Assembly (NCBI GenBank): GCA_028284805.1
Contig: JANQQZ010000032.1
Location: 1 to 32,894 of the forward strand
DNA length: 32,894 nucleotides
Reading direction: 5' to 3'
Source: Phycisphaerales bacterium
GTDB taxonomy: Bacteria; Planctomycetota; Phycisphaerae; Phycisphaerales; UBA1924
Numbering within the stretch: the stretch's first letter is position 1; each line of letters starts with the position of its first letter. Under the pieces are notes generated by a model, which saw nothing but the letters and a program-made list of their open reading frames with translations, made no database searches and had not been told where the DNA came from. The position numbers and the translations under genes were made by a program. This document shows, piece by piece, positions 1-7,301 of this stretch.

Positions 1-1
1 T

Positions 2-1294
2 CTTGGGCTGGTCGTCGGCGGGCGCGTCCGGGGGTGCCGCGTCCTTGGGCTCGCCCTGGTCCTCCGCCGGCTTCTTCCGGCGCCGCCCGACGACCTTGGG
101 CGTTTCGCCTTCGGGCGCGGGTGCCGCTGCCGAGGCCTCCGCGCCGCCCTCGCCCGCTGGCTTGCCGCGCCGCTTGCGGCGCCGCTTCTTCTTCGCGGGG
201 GCGTCTTCCGTCGTGGTTGCGATGTCGCCCGCTGGTTCGCGCTGCTTGCGGTCGGGCTCGGGCTTGGCACGCTTCCCCCGTTCGCGCGGCGGCGCGGGCT
301 CGGGGGCCTTCGCGAGGCCCGGCTCGGTCAGTTCCTCGACCGGTACCGCGACCCGCTCGCGGTTGTCGAGCTCGATCAGCACCAGCTGGGTCAGGATCTG
401 GCTGTCGATCACGATCCCGTCGCCGTGCGGCGTGCCCACGCGCGTCTTGCGGTGGGGTAGGTTCTTCTTCAGGTCCTTGTACGTCTGGTCCTCGTAGCGC
501 AGGCAGCACATCAGCCGCCCGCAGCGCCCGGAGATCTTCAGCGGATCGAGCGTCGCCTTCTGCACCTTGGCCGATCGCATGGAAACGGGCTTGAGCACCT
601 TCAGGAAGCTCTTGCAGCAGCAGTACTGCCCGCATCGCTCGTAGTCGGCGGTGAGCCGGGCGTCGTCGCGCGCGCCGACCTGTCGCATCTCGACCCGGTC
701 CCCGCCGTGCAGCTCCTTCAGGCGGCTGAGGATTGCGCCGTGATCGGTCCGCTGCTCGGCGTGGTAGAAGTACGTCACGTGCCCGCCGCCCAGGATCGCC
801 TCGGCCTCGACGATCTTGGCCCCGAACCCGACCCCTCGTGCCTCCTCTCTCGCGCGGCGCACGAGCGACTGCTTCTCGCGGTCGATCGCGGTCTGGCGGT
901 CGAGATCCTCCTTGGTCGCGATCCGGAGCACGCGTCCCTTGACGCCGCTCTTGTTGTGGCGCGCGTCGAAGAACGGGTAGTCCTTGCCGCCCGAGTTCTC
1001 GATGTACTCGAGCATCTCCTTGCGCGTGACGCTCTTGGAGCACCCGGCGTTGGGGCAGGTGCTAGTGAGCATCTCGCCCAGCTCCTCGCCGCGGTGCGTA
1101 CGCACGACCAGCCGCGAGCCGCAGCCGGGCTTGGCCTCGCCGTCGTAGGGGAACTCGCCGACCATGCGCATCGCGCCGAAGCGGACGACGATGGAAGTGG
1201 GGGCGTTCAGCCGCTCGTAGGCGTCACGGTCGGCCTTCTCGGCCAGATAGGCCTTGAGGTCCTGCTCGAACTGCGGCAGCGGGACAACGGGCAT
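2..1294 (-). CDS. RicT/YaaT-like PSP1-domain Fe-S protein (3' end cut by window edge)
   Basis: PSP1-domain protein related to Bacillus RicT (YaaT). RicT joins RicA and RicF in a complex that binds Fe-S clusters and influences RNase Y-dependent mRNA processing. Seen here: a core of about 330 residues with the family cysteine clusters CGQYCCC at 221-227 and CGRLMCC at 258-264, separated by a PVSMRSAK...LDPLKISG segment typical of the family. An extra CPNAGC motif lies at 80-85. After residue 330 the protein becomes a low-complexity tail with a basic KKKRRRKRRGK stretch, and it continues past the window edge. The ATG at 1294 lies 9 nt after the stop of the 111-aa gene, with no obvious Shine-Dalgarno sequence. 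RicA and RicF are not in view, so the Bacillus role may not transfer. The family call is secure; the function is inferred. Confidence 0.88.
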   Translation of the reverse strand, partial: MPVVPLPQFEQDLKAYLAEKADRDAYERLNAPTSIVVRFGAMRMVGEFPYDGEAKPGCGSRLVVRTHRGEELGEMLTSTCPNAGCSKSVTRKEMLEYIENSGGKDYPFFDARHNKSGVKGRVLRIATKEDLDRQTAIDREKQSLVRRAREEARGVGFGAKIVEAEAILGGGHVTYFYHAEQRTDHGAILSRLKELHGGDRVEMRQVGARDDARLTADYERCGQYCCCKSFLKVLKPVSMRSAKVQKATLDPLKISGRCGRLMCCLRYEDQTYKDLKKNLPHRKTRVGTPHGDGIVIDSQILTQLVLIELDNRERVAVPVEELTEPGLAKAPEPAPPRERGKRAKPEPDRKQREPAGDIATTTEDAPAKKKRRRKRRGKPAGEGGAEASAAAPAPEGETPKVVGRRRKKPAEDQGEPKDAAPPDAPADDQPK

Positions 1295-1303
1295 CGCGGG
1301 TGG

Positions 1304-1639
1304 TCAGGGGCGTCCGCGGGAGGCCGCGCGGGCGTCCGCGAAGACCTGGCCCAGCGTCTCGCGGGCCTGTAGCTCCAGGCCTGTGTTCTGGTTCACGCCG
1401 TAGACCATCAGCTGCTCGTTGCGGTTGTCGAGCACGAAGAGCAACTCCTCGTTGTCGTTGCTGGCGGTGGTCATGATCTTGTACTCGCCCACGCCCGAGG
1501 CCATCTCGGCCAGGGCGCTGGGCTCGGGCGAGCCGGCGCCGAGCTTCACGCCGATCTGCACGGCGGCGACGAGCGCGAGGGCCGCCGCGGACACGGCGAG
1601 AGGATCGATCCGGGTGTGTCGGGAAGTGTCGGTGCTCAT
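1304..1639 (-). CDS. Small single-pass membrane-anchored protein, 111 aa, unknown function
   Basis: No family recognised. It has an N-terminal hydrophobic helix at about residues 13-32 (DPLAVSAAALALVAAVQIGV), so it is probably a type II anchor or uncleaved signal, followed by a soluble domain. The soluble part contains the pattern GEYKIMT...EELLFVLDNRNEQLMVY, which resembles GEYAIVG...NAVYILDATNQDLIAV in the gene just upstream; the two look like diverged tandem paralogues. Its ATG overlaps the stop of the upstream gene as ATGA (1636-1639), indicating translational coupling. It is followed after 9 nt by the RicT-like gene. Coding status is well supported by the overlap and by the similarity to its neighbour; the role is unknown. 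Confidence 0.75.
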   Translation of the reverse strand: MSTDTSRHTRIDPLAVSAAALALVAAVQIGVKLGAGSPEPSALAEMASGVGEYKIMTTASNDNEELLFVLDNRNEQLMVYGVNQNTGLELQARETLGQVFADARAASRGRP

Positions 1640-1941
1640 CGTCCGGGCCTCTCCTGCGCGTCGACCGTCAGGTCGCGGTACCCGATGCCCTGCAGCGCGC
1701 CGCGTGTGCGGTCCCAGCGGACGGCGATCAGGTCCTGGTTGGTGGCGTCGAGGATGTACACGGCGTTCTCACCGCCGCCACCCAGGAACTCGCCGCCCAC
1801 GATGGCGTACTCGCCCCGGGCGCGGTTCCCGCCAGGCTGAGCGGGCACGAGCGCGGTGATGCCGATGACCGCTGCGAGCCCCGCGTTGACCGCGATCAGC
1901 GGCCAGCGCCGACGACGGTGCGGGCGTGTGGTGGTGTCCAT
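1636..1941 (-). CDS. Small single-pass membrane-anchored protein, 101 aa, paralogue of its downstream neighbour
   Basis: No family recognised. Residues 1-13 are basic (RPHRRRRW), then a hydrophobic helix at about 14-34 and a short soluble domain carrying EYAIVGGEF and YILDATNQDLIAVRW, the same arrangement as in the 111-aa protein that follows. The start was set at 1941 rather than at earlier in-frame codons because GGGAGA lies about 7 nt before this ATG and because a longer form would read across the upstream 79-aa gene. The stop overlaps the next start by 4 nt. The Gly-rich stretch GGEFLGGGGENA at 49-60 may be a loop. A role at the cytoplasmic membrane is inferred only from the helix. Confidence 0.72.
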   Translation of the reverse strand: MDTTTRPHRRRRWPLIAVNAGLAAVIGITALVPAQPGGNRARGEYAIVGGEFLGGGGENAVYILDATNQDLIAVRWDRTRGALQGIGYRDLTVDAQERPGR

Positions 1942-1973
1942 GCGTTGGTCTCCCTGCGCGGCCGGTGCCGCGG

Positions 1974-2213
1974 TCAGTCCTGGTGGCCCCGCTTGCTCGG
2001 GATCAGGTTCGCCCCGACGACCAGGGCTCCCAGCAGCGCCGTGACCAGGTACATCCGGATCGTCGGGGGATCGTCGGTCTGGTTCACGGTCGGCGGCTTG
2101 AGCGACTGGGTGCCCGCTTGGGCGTGGGCGCCGGGTGAAGCCGCGAGGGCGGCCACGCCGATCACAGCCGCAGCCGCGACACGCGCGAGCATCCTGGGTC
2201 GGGGGTGCTTCAT
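1974..2213 (-). CDS. Small secreted/membrane protein, 79 aa, unknown function
   Basis: No family recognised. It begins with a basic segment (MKHPRPRMLAR), a hydrophobic stretch (VAAAAVIGVAALAA) and an AHA-Q junction near residue 31 that looks like a signal peptidase site. A second hydrophobic segment at about 54-71 (MYLVTALLGALVVGANLI) precedes a short polar tail. It is the first gene of a minus-strand run of four ending in the RicT-like gene. The ATG is preceded by TAGCAT and a 6-nt spacer with no Shine-Dalgarno sequence, consistent with a leaderless mRNA starting here. The 32-nt gap to the next gene supports co-transcription. Confidence 0.65.
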   Translation of the reverse strand: MKHPRPRMLARVAAAAVIGVAALAASPGAHAQAGTQSLKPPTVNQTDDPPTIRMYLVTALLGALVVGANLIPSKRGHQD

Positions 2214-2219
2214 GCCCGG

Positions 2220-2225
2220 ATGCTA
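2220..2225 (-). promoter_or_regulatory. Candidate -10 box (TAGCAT) six nt from the start of the 79-aa gene
   Basis: Read on the minus strand: TAGCAT, spacer CCGGGC, ATG. No Shine-Dalgarno sequence is visible, so transcription would begin at or next to the start codon. It is one of a set of TANNNT sites at this spacing in the window. Confidence 0.5.
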
Positions 2226-2272
2226 CCGCCTCGCGAGGGGGCGAGCAAAGCCGGATCAGGATTCGGGGCGGC

Positions 2273-2947
2273 TCAGGCCGAACCGACCGGTCGCATCGCC
2301 CGCCCGATCGGCCTGCCCAGGGTCCGATCGACCGACCGGGCCAGTTCTCGCTGGAGCCGCGGGGCAGAGGTGGTCCGGCTGGGCATCTCGGGGCACGCCG
2401 AGGCCAGGGGCCCGCTGATCCGCTCGAACGCCGCCGTGGGAACGTGCACCGTTCGCCACTTCGCACTGCGGGTCACCATCGCGGTCTGGTACTCGTCCAG
2501 CAGCACCGCTCGCACCGCGTACCAGCGCCCGTCGTGCTCGAAGACCTCCTGGAAGAGGGCGTCGGGGGGCTGCGCATCGCACCAGTACACGAACACGAAG
2601 GCCCCTTGAAACCCCGCGCCGAACAGGGCCTGCCAGCGGCCCAGCGCCTCCACATCGTCGAGCGTCACCCAGCTCTGCAGCCCGCTGCGTGTGGCCGGGC
2701 CCGACCGCGACCCCCGCCCCAAGCGACGCCCTTTCACCTCGACCAGCAGATTGCTGGGCGACCCGTAGATCACGAAATCGAAGCTCTTGAGCGACACCGC
2801 CCGATCCGAGCCCGCCTCCATCGCGGTGACCTTCGATCCCTCGGGCAACAGGGCTCGGCGGGCCTCATTGACCGAGACGTACGGGGTCCGCCGGGCCCGC
2901 AGATACGCCTCGATCGCTCGTTCGTAGTGATGGCGGGCCTGAGCCAT
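2273..2947 (-). CDS. HYExAFE family protein with PD-(D/E)XK-like motif
   Basis: The N-terminus HYERAIEAYL (residues 7-16) matches the signature of the planctomycete HYExAFE family, whose function is not established. Further in, FDFVIYG (56-62) is followed by LLVEVKGR (67-74), giving D57, E70 and K72 in a D-x12-E-x-K arrangement on predicted beta strands, the metal-binding pattern of PD-(D/E)XK nucleases. The middle (about 85-150) has conserved-looking aromatic stretches (AFVFVYWCD, DGRWYAVRAV); the tail from about 180 is Arg/Pro-rich and probably disordered. It appears monocistronic, with its own TACACT box 5 nt before ATG. The family call is firm; nuclease activity is inference and a structural, non-catalytic use of the fold is possible. 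Confidence 0.82.
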   Translation of the reverse strand: MAQARHHYERAIEAYLRARRTPYVSVNEARRALLPEGSKVTAMEAGSDRAVSLKSFDFVIYGSPSNLLVEVKGRRLGRGSRSGPATRSGLQSWVTLDDVEALGRWQALFGAGFQGAFVFVYWCDAQPPDALFQEVFEHDGRWYAVRAVLLDEYQTAMVTRSAKWRTVHVPTAAFERISGPLASACPEMPSRTTSAPRLQRELARSVDRTLGRPIGRAMRPVGSA

Positions 2948-2952
2948 ACCTC

Positions 2953-2958
2953 AGTGTA
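2953..2958 (-). promoter_or_regulatory. Candidate -10 box (TACACT) five nt from the HYExAFE start
   Basis: Minus-strand reading: TACACT, spacer GAGGT, ATG. The intergenic region is only 47 nt, and a TTGTTC further upstream could be a poor -35 element. The spacing implies a leaderless or nearly leaderless message. Confidence 0.5.
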
Positions 2959-2994
2959 ACATCATCCGCACCAGATTCGAACAAAACCCACCGA

Positions 2995-4266
2995 TCACTC
3001 GTCGGTGTCGATCAGCTCCAGCAGCAGATCCTGGGCGGCTTCGTAACGCTCCATCGCGTCTCGCAGCTCGGCCTGCAGCAGAGCGTGCCCCTCGGAATCG
3101 ACGGGCACCAGCGGGTTGTCGCTCGACGCCAGCACGGCTTCCAGCGAAGCCGCCGCGTCCCGAAGGTCGCTCGCGGCATCGGCGTGTGATCGGGCCGCGT
3201 CGTAGACCAGCTCACCCTCCAGCTCCTTTGTGCTGGGTCGGGTCAGGAGCCGCCAGGGGTTGCGTCGGATCTCGAAGCTGGCCTGGCGGAGCTGGTCCGA
3301 GGCGAGACGTGCGTTGGCGACGGACCGGCTGACCCCGGGCGATTCCTCCGCCAGCAGGCGATCGGCCCGCTCGGCAACGCTCGCCAGGTCCTCGGCCGCG
3401 AGGCGCGCGTCGTCGAGCGCCCCGAGCGCAACCGGCAGGTGCTCGGCCTCCACGCTCTCGACGACCCGCTGGATCCCCGCCAGCGTCTCCTGCACGCGCG
3501 GGTTGCCCTCCTCCACCGCTGAGCGGAGATCCGTGAGCAGGCCCTCGGCCTCGCCCACGATCCGGTCGACGCCCTCGCTGGCGCGGTCGAGGTTGGCCAG
3601 CACCGCGCCGGCCTCTTCGCTGAGCTCGGGCCACCGCGCTTGCACGTCGGTGCTCGTGTCGCGGAGCGTGCGCGAGAAGCTCCGCGCGTCCTCCGTGATG
3701 ACCGCGAGATCCTCGTCGAGCCCCTCCGCGATCGAGGAGGCCCGCTCCATCAGCTCGGCACCGTCCGCGATCATCTGCTGGACCTGGGCGGCCTGGGTGT
3801 CGCCGAACCCCGCGTCGGCCAGGAAGGTCGGGATGGCGATCGAGGCATCGATCGTGGATCCGGGCGAGAGCGCGCCCGCTTCGGGCGTGCCCGCGCTGGC
3901 GATGTTGACGGTGCCGCCCTCGCCGATGAGGGGGCGAACGAGCACGAACCGGGCGTCGCCGTAGAGCGTGTACCGGCGCTCGACGTTCACGCCGACGTCG
4001 ATGCCCGTCGCGGCGCCCCCGTCATCGAGCACGAACGCGACGTCGACGACCCGCCCGACCGGCTGCCCGCCCATGGTGACCGCCGAGCCGGCCTTGACGC
4101 CCGGCGCCCCGCGCTCGAGATCGAACCGAACGGTGTAGGTCTCGGTGGGCGTTAGACGCTCGAGCGCACCCGAGATGACGGCGCTGATCGCCAGGAAGCC
4201 GACCAGGCCCGTGATGAGGAACAGCCCGGTGAGCAGGCTCGCGGTCGATCGCTTGCGGTCGGGCAT
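2995..4266 (-). CDS. MlaD-type MCE domain protein
   Basis: Substrate-binding subunit of an MCE/Mla-type lipid transport system. An N-terminal transmembrane helix (about 11-33, LLTGLFLITGLVGFLAISAV) anchors it in the inner membrane. An MCE domain follows at about 42-130 (TYTVRFDLERGAPGVKAGSAV, GGQPVGRVVDV, then RFVLVRPLIGEGG). The rest, to residue 423, is a long Ala/Glu/Leu-rich helical region with many heptad-like stretches, as in MCE proteins that form a periplasmic tube or needle. Here 'periplasmic' means the space under the outer envelope. It lies 27 nt downstream of the MlaF-type ATPase gene on the same strand. A CGGAG about 10 nt before ATG is a weak ribosome site. Family assignment is secure; the lipid cargo is unknown. 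Confidence 0.9.
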   Translation of the reverse strand: MPDRKRSTASLLTGLFLITGLVGFLAISAVISGALERLTPTETYTVRFDLERGAPGVKAGSAVTMGGQPVGRVVDVAFVLDDGGAATGIDVGVNVERRYTLYGDARFVLVRPLIGEGGTVNIASAGTPEAGALSPGSTIDASIAIPTFLADAGFGDTQAAQVQQMIADGAELMERASSIAEGLDEDLAVITEDARSFSRTLRDTSTDVQARWPELSEEAGAVLANLDRASEGVDRIVGEAEGLLTDLRSAVEEGNPRVQETLAGIQRVVESVEAEHLPVALGALDDARLAAEDLASVAERADRLLAEESPGVSRSVANARLASDQLRQASFEIRRNPWRLLTRPSTKELEGELVYDAARSHADAASDLRDAAASLEAVLASSDNPLVPVDSEGHALLQAELRDAMERYEAAQDLLLELIDTDE

Positions 4267-4293
4267 GGCTGGGGCTCCGGGAGTCCTGACAGG

Positions 4294-5190
4294 TTAGCCC
4301 CGCGTCGGCTCGACGCTGGGCAGCACCGGGGGGGCCTCGCCGCCGCCGAGCAGATCGTCGGCGTAGCTGCTGGCGGCCTTGCGCTCCGTGATGGGCCCCT
4401 CGGCGTCGCCCCGCAGGAACTGGCGGATCAGGCGCTGGCTCTCGGGCATCGCGTGGGCGTCGGCGTCCGGCGTGTCGCGCACACGCTCGTACCACTCGCG
4501 CGTCTCGACGACGAGCATCTTTCCCTTGTCGAGCATCGCCATGCGGTCGGCGATCGCGAACGCTGAGTCCATCTCGTGGGTGATCACGACGCTGGTCACC
4601 CCGAGCTTCTTCGACAGGTCGATGATCAGGCGGTCGATCTCGGCGCTGGTCACCGGGTCGAGCCCCGCGCTCGGCTCGTCGTAGAACAGGATCTGCGGGT
4701 CGAGCGCCAGCGCCCGGGCCAGACCCGCACGCTTCTTCATCCCGCCCGAGATCTCCGCGGGGAACTTGTCCGCGTGCTCGCGCAGCCCAACCAGCTCCAG
4801 CTTGATCTTCACCTGGATGTCGATGATGTCCGGGTCGAGGTCGGTGTGCTCCTGCAGCGGCAGCGCCACGTTGCCCGCGATCGTCATCGAGTTGAACAGC
4901 GCGCCCGACTGGAAGAGCACGCCGATCTTCTTGCGCACGTCGTTAAGCGCACGCTCGCGCATGCCGCAGATGTTCTTGCCGAACAGCTCGATCGAGCCGG
5001 CTGAGGTCTCGACCGAGCCGATCATCATGCGGAGCGTGGTTGACTTGCCCGAGCCCGAGCCGCCCATGACGACCATGGTCTCGCCCGGGAAGACGTCCAG
5101 ATCGAGCCCGTCGATGACGGTCTTGTTGCCGAACCGCTTGACCACGCCTCGGCAGCGGATGACGGGCTCGCGCTCGGGTTCGGGGGTCAT
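4294..5190 (-). CDS. MlaF-type ABC transporter ATP-binding protein
   Basis: Cytoplasmic ATPase of an MCE-type lipid transporter. All ABC motifs are present: Walker A GGSGSGKST (43-51), Q-loop FQSGALF around Q94, signature ISGGMKKR (147-154), Walker B ILFYDEP with D171 and E172, D-loop SAGLD, and H-loop H205 in VITHEMDSA. The ISGGMKKR signature and QSGALFNSM are typical of the MlaF/Mkl subgroup. The C-terminal 70 residues after the ATPase core (from about 230) are an extension with a Pro/Gly-rich end. The ATG overlaps the stop of the upstream DUF4190-like gene by 4 nt (ATGA), and the MlaD gene follows after 27 nt. The partner permease MlaE is not in this window. Confidence 0.93.
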   Translation of the reverse strand: MTPEPEREPVIRCRGVVKRFGNKTVIDGLDLDVFPGETMVVMGGSGSGKSTTLRMMIGSVETSAGSIELFGKNICGMRERALNDVRKKIGVLFQSGALFNSMTIAGNVALPLQEHTDLDPDIIDIQVKIKLELVGLREHADKFPAEISGGMKKRAGLARALALDPQILFYDEPSAGLDPVTSAEIDRLIIDLSKKLGVTSVVITHEMDSAFAIADRMAMLDKGKMLVVETREWYERVRDTPDADAHAMPESQRLIRQFLRGDAEGPITERKAASSYADDLLGGGEAPPVLPSVEPTRG

Positions 5191-6011
5191 CCGCCCGCGT
5201 CCGCTGGTGCCGCGTCCTCGTTCTCACCCTCGGCCTCGCCCTGGGCATCCCCATCGGTCGCGGGGGGCGAGGGCAGGGCGGTGGTGCCCCCGCCCGGAGG
5301 CAGCAGCCAGTACACGGAGCCGCTCGGGGCGAGCACGCCCATGTTACTCAGCGGCATCACGACGCCGCTCGAGGTGGCGCTCTCGTCGGGGATGTAGAGC
5401 ATGAAGCCATCGCCGCTGTCGAAGGTCGCGGGCCAGGGGATGGTCTCGTTCGGGTAGGGCCAGTTCGGCTGCTGCATCTGCTGCAGCGCGGGCCCGCTGC
5501 TCGCGTAGGCGCCGAACATGGAGAACAGCGACTCGGGCGAAGACTGGAACGCGCCAGCATCGAGCGTGTACTGCGCCTGGAAGTCGGCGATCACCTCGTC
5601 GGTGAGCGTCTCGGCGGGAACGCCCGGGAACTGCGCCCGCACGGTGTCGAATTGCCCGGCCTCGATCGCTTCGACCGACGCGTTCAGCGCGCCGATCTGC
5701 CCGAAGCCCTGGTTGATCACGATCAGCCCGATGGTCTGAACGACCGAGAGCAGGATCCCGATGATGAGGGCCGCGATCGCGAACCCGTTGCCCTTCACGC
5801 TCCCCTGGCTCTTGGAGATCCCGATGATCGCGAAGACGCCGAGCAGCGCCGCGACCGCGGGCAGACCCGGGATGCAGCACAGCACGATCGAGACCAGCGA
5901 CAGGACGAACGCCACGATCGCGAGCGTGCTCGTCCGCGCCGGCTCCGAGGGCAGGCCGCTGCCGAAGTCCGAGGTCTGCATCGATTGGGCGGCGTAGGGG
6001 TTCTCGTTCAT
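5187..6011 (-). CDS. DUF4190-like membrane protein
   Basis: Membrane protein of 274 aa. After a polar N-terminus (NENPYAAQSM), two hydrophobic segments at about 28-64 (STLAIVAFVLSLVSIVLCC onwards) and 74-99 flank a GISKSQGSVKGNGFA hairpin, the arrangement of DUF4190 domains. The remaining 170 residues are predicted extracytoplasmic: a helical part, then a beta-rich part (FDSGDGFMLYIPDES, GSVYWLLPPGGG) and an acidic low-complexity tail. Its stop overlaps the MlaF start, so it is co-translated with the lipid transport genes and sits where a permease gene might be expected. It is too short in membrane segments and lacks MlaE features, so it is probably an accessory protein, not the permease. Confidence 0.75.
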   Translation of the reverse strand: MNENPYAAQSMQTSDFGSGLPSEPARTSTLAIVAFVLSLVSIVLCCIPGLPAVAALLGVFAIIGISKSQGSVKGNGFAIAALIIGILLSVVQTIGLIVINQGFGQIGALNASVEAIEAGQFDTVRAQFPGVPAETLTDEVIADFQAQYTLDAGAFQSSPESLFSMFGAYASSGPALQQMQQPNWPYPNETIPWPATFDSGDGFMLYIPDESATSSGVVMPLSNMGVLAPSGSVYWLLPPGGGTTALPSPPATDGDAQGEAEGENEDAAPADAGG

Positions 6012-6017
6012 GGGCGC

Positions 6018-6023
6018 AGACTA
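6018..6023 (-). promoter_or_regulatory. Candidate -10 box (TAGTCT) six nt from the DUF4190-mlaFD operon start
   Basis: Minus-strand reading: TAGTCT, spacer GCGCCC, ATG at 6011. There is no Shine-Dalgarno sequence in the spacer. It would drive a leaderless message for the three-gene MCE operon. Confidence 0.5.
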
Positions 6024-6070
6024 TCGCGCCCGGGCCCACCCGGCTACCCGCCGACCGGGCTCGGAGCGAT

Positions 6071-7273
6071 TCAAGGCGTCGGGACCGAGCCCGCAAGCAC
6101 GCCTGCGGCACCCGCGATCAGCTCCGCCGCGCGGTCGATCTCTTCTTCGCGCGTCAGCCGCGACAGGCTGAGCCGGATCGACCCGTGGGCGACCGCGGGT
6201 TCGACGCCCATCGCCAGCAGCACCGGAGAGGGCTCAAGGCTCCCGCTCGAGCACGCCGCGCCGGCCGACGCGCACACGCCGCGTTCCGAGAGCATCAGCA
6301 GCAGAGCCTCGGCCTCGAGCCCCGGGAATCCCACGCTCGTCGTGTTCCACAGCCGAGCACCGCGAGCGATCGGCCCGTTCACCTGCGCCGCCGGGAATCG
6401 ATCGGTGATGCCTCGCTCGAGCCGGTCGCGCAGCGCGCCCAGCCGCTCGCGTTCGCCCGGGTCGGCGAGGAACGCGAGCGCGCCCTCGCACGCCGCACCG
6501 AAGCCAACGACCCCGGGCACGTTCTCCGTTCCCCCTCGGCGTCCGAGTTCCTGCGAGCCTGGGCGGAAGGCGCCCAGCCTCGTCCCGCGGCGCACGAACA
6601 GCGCGCCGACCCCCTTGGGCCCGTGCAGCTTGTGCGCGCTCAACGCGAGCAGGTCGATGAGCTGGCCTTCGCCGTCGGCGTGCGCCGGGTCGTTGGGTGC
6701 AGCCGTCCCCGTGCCGAGGTTCGTGGGCAGCTTGCCGACCCACTGCGTGCCGTCGACCAGCAGAGGCACGCCCGCTTCCCGGCATGCCCGCCCGATCGCG
6801 CCGATCGGCTGGAGCGCGCCGGTCTCGTTGTTGGCCCACTGCAGGCAGCAGAGCGTCGCGCCGTCGAGCAGCGCTGGCGTATGTTCTGCATCGATCACGC
6901 CTCGCTCGTCGAGCGGCACAAGCCTGACCTCGCACGCGTCACCCAGCGTCTCGACGAGATCGCGCACCGCCGCGTGCTCGATCGCGCTGGTCACGAGCAC
7001 CGGTCGATCGATGCCCTGGATTGCGCCGCGCACGCCCAGTTCAATGGACTCGGTCCCCCCGCTCGTGAACACGATCTCGCGCGGGCGTGCGTTGACCAGC
7101 CGTGCGACCGAGGACCGCGCCAGCTCGATCGCGTGCCTCGCCGCCTGCCCCGGGCGGTGCACGCTCGAGGGGTTGTGCCACGTCTCGTCGAGCGAGCGGA
7201 GTACCGCGTCGCGCACCCCGGGCGTGGGCCGCGTTGTCGCGTTGTTGTCGAGATAAATCTCAGACTCTGGCAC
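6071..7273 (-). CDS. NifS/IscS-type cysteine desulfurase
   Basis: PLP-dependent enzyme that removes sulfur from cysteine to give alanine and an enzyme persulfide for Fe-S cluster or thio-cofactor assembly. Seen: the N-terminus YLDNNATTRP, H100 in SAIEHAA (stacks on PLP), the PLP-binding Lys K215 in LSAHKLHGPKG, and the catalytic loop Cys C341 in ASAGAACSSGS. Length 400 aa is normal. The PLP-contact segment reads VDGTQ (173-177) where many homologues have VDAAQ or VDATQ. The start is GTG at 7273, with no Shine-Dalgarno sequence; it lies 28 nt after the TetR gene and is probably co-transcribed. No IscU, SufB/C/D or thiouridylase gene is nearby, so the acceptor cannot be told. Confidence 0.92.
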   Translation of the reverse strand: MPESEIYLDNNATTRPTPGVRDAVLRSLDETWHNPSSVHRPGQAARHAIELARSSVARLVNARPREIVFTSGGTESIELGVRGAIQGIDRPVLVTSAIEHAAVRDLVETLGDACEVRLVPLDERGVIDAEHTPALLDGATLCCLQWANNETGALQPIGAIGRACREAGVPLLVDGTQWVGKLPTNLGTGTAAPNDPAHADGEGQLIDLLALSAHKLHGPKGVGALFVRRGTRLGAFRPGSQELGRRGGTENVPGVVGFGAACEGALAFLADPGERERLGALRDRLERGITDRFPAAQVNGPIARGARLWNTTSVGFPGLEAEALLLMLSERGVCASAGAACSSGSLEPSPVLLAMGVEPAVAHGSIRLSLSRLTREEEIDRAAELIAGAAGVLAGSVPTP

Positions 7274-7301
7274 GTGCGGGATTGTTGGCCCGCGCCGGAG
7301 C

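Noticed and set aside
5652-7256. 534-aa plus-strand ORF opposite nifS and the DUF4190-like gene
   Set aside because: Ser/Arg/Pro-rich shadow frame with no family features; the minus strand has complete PLP enzyme motifs.
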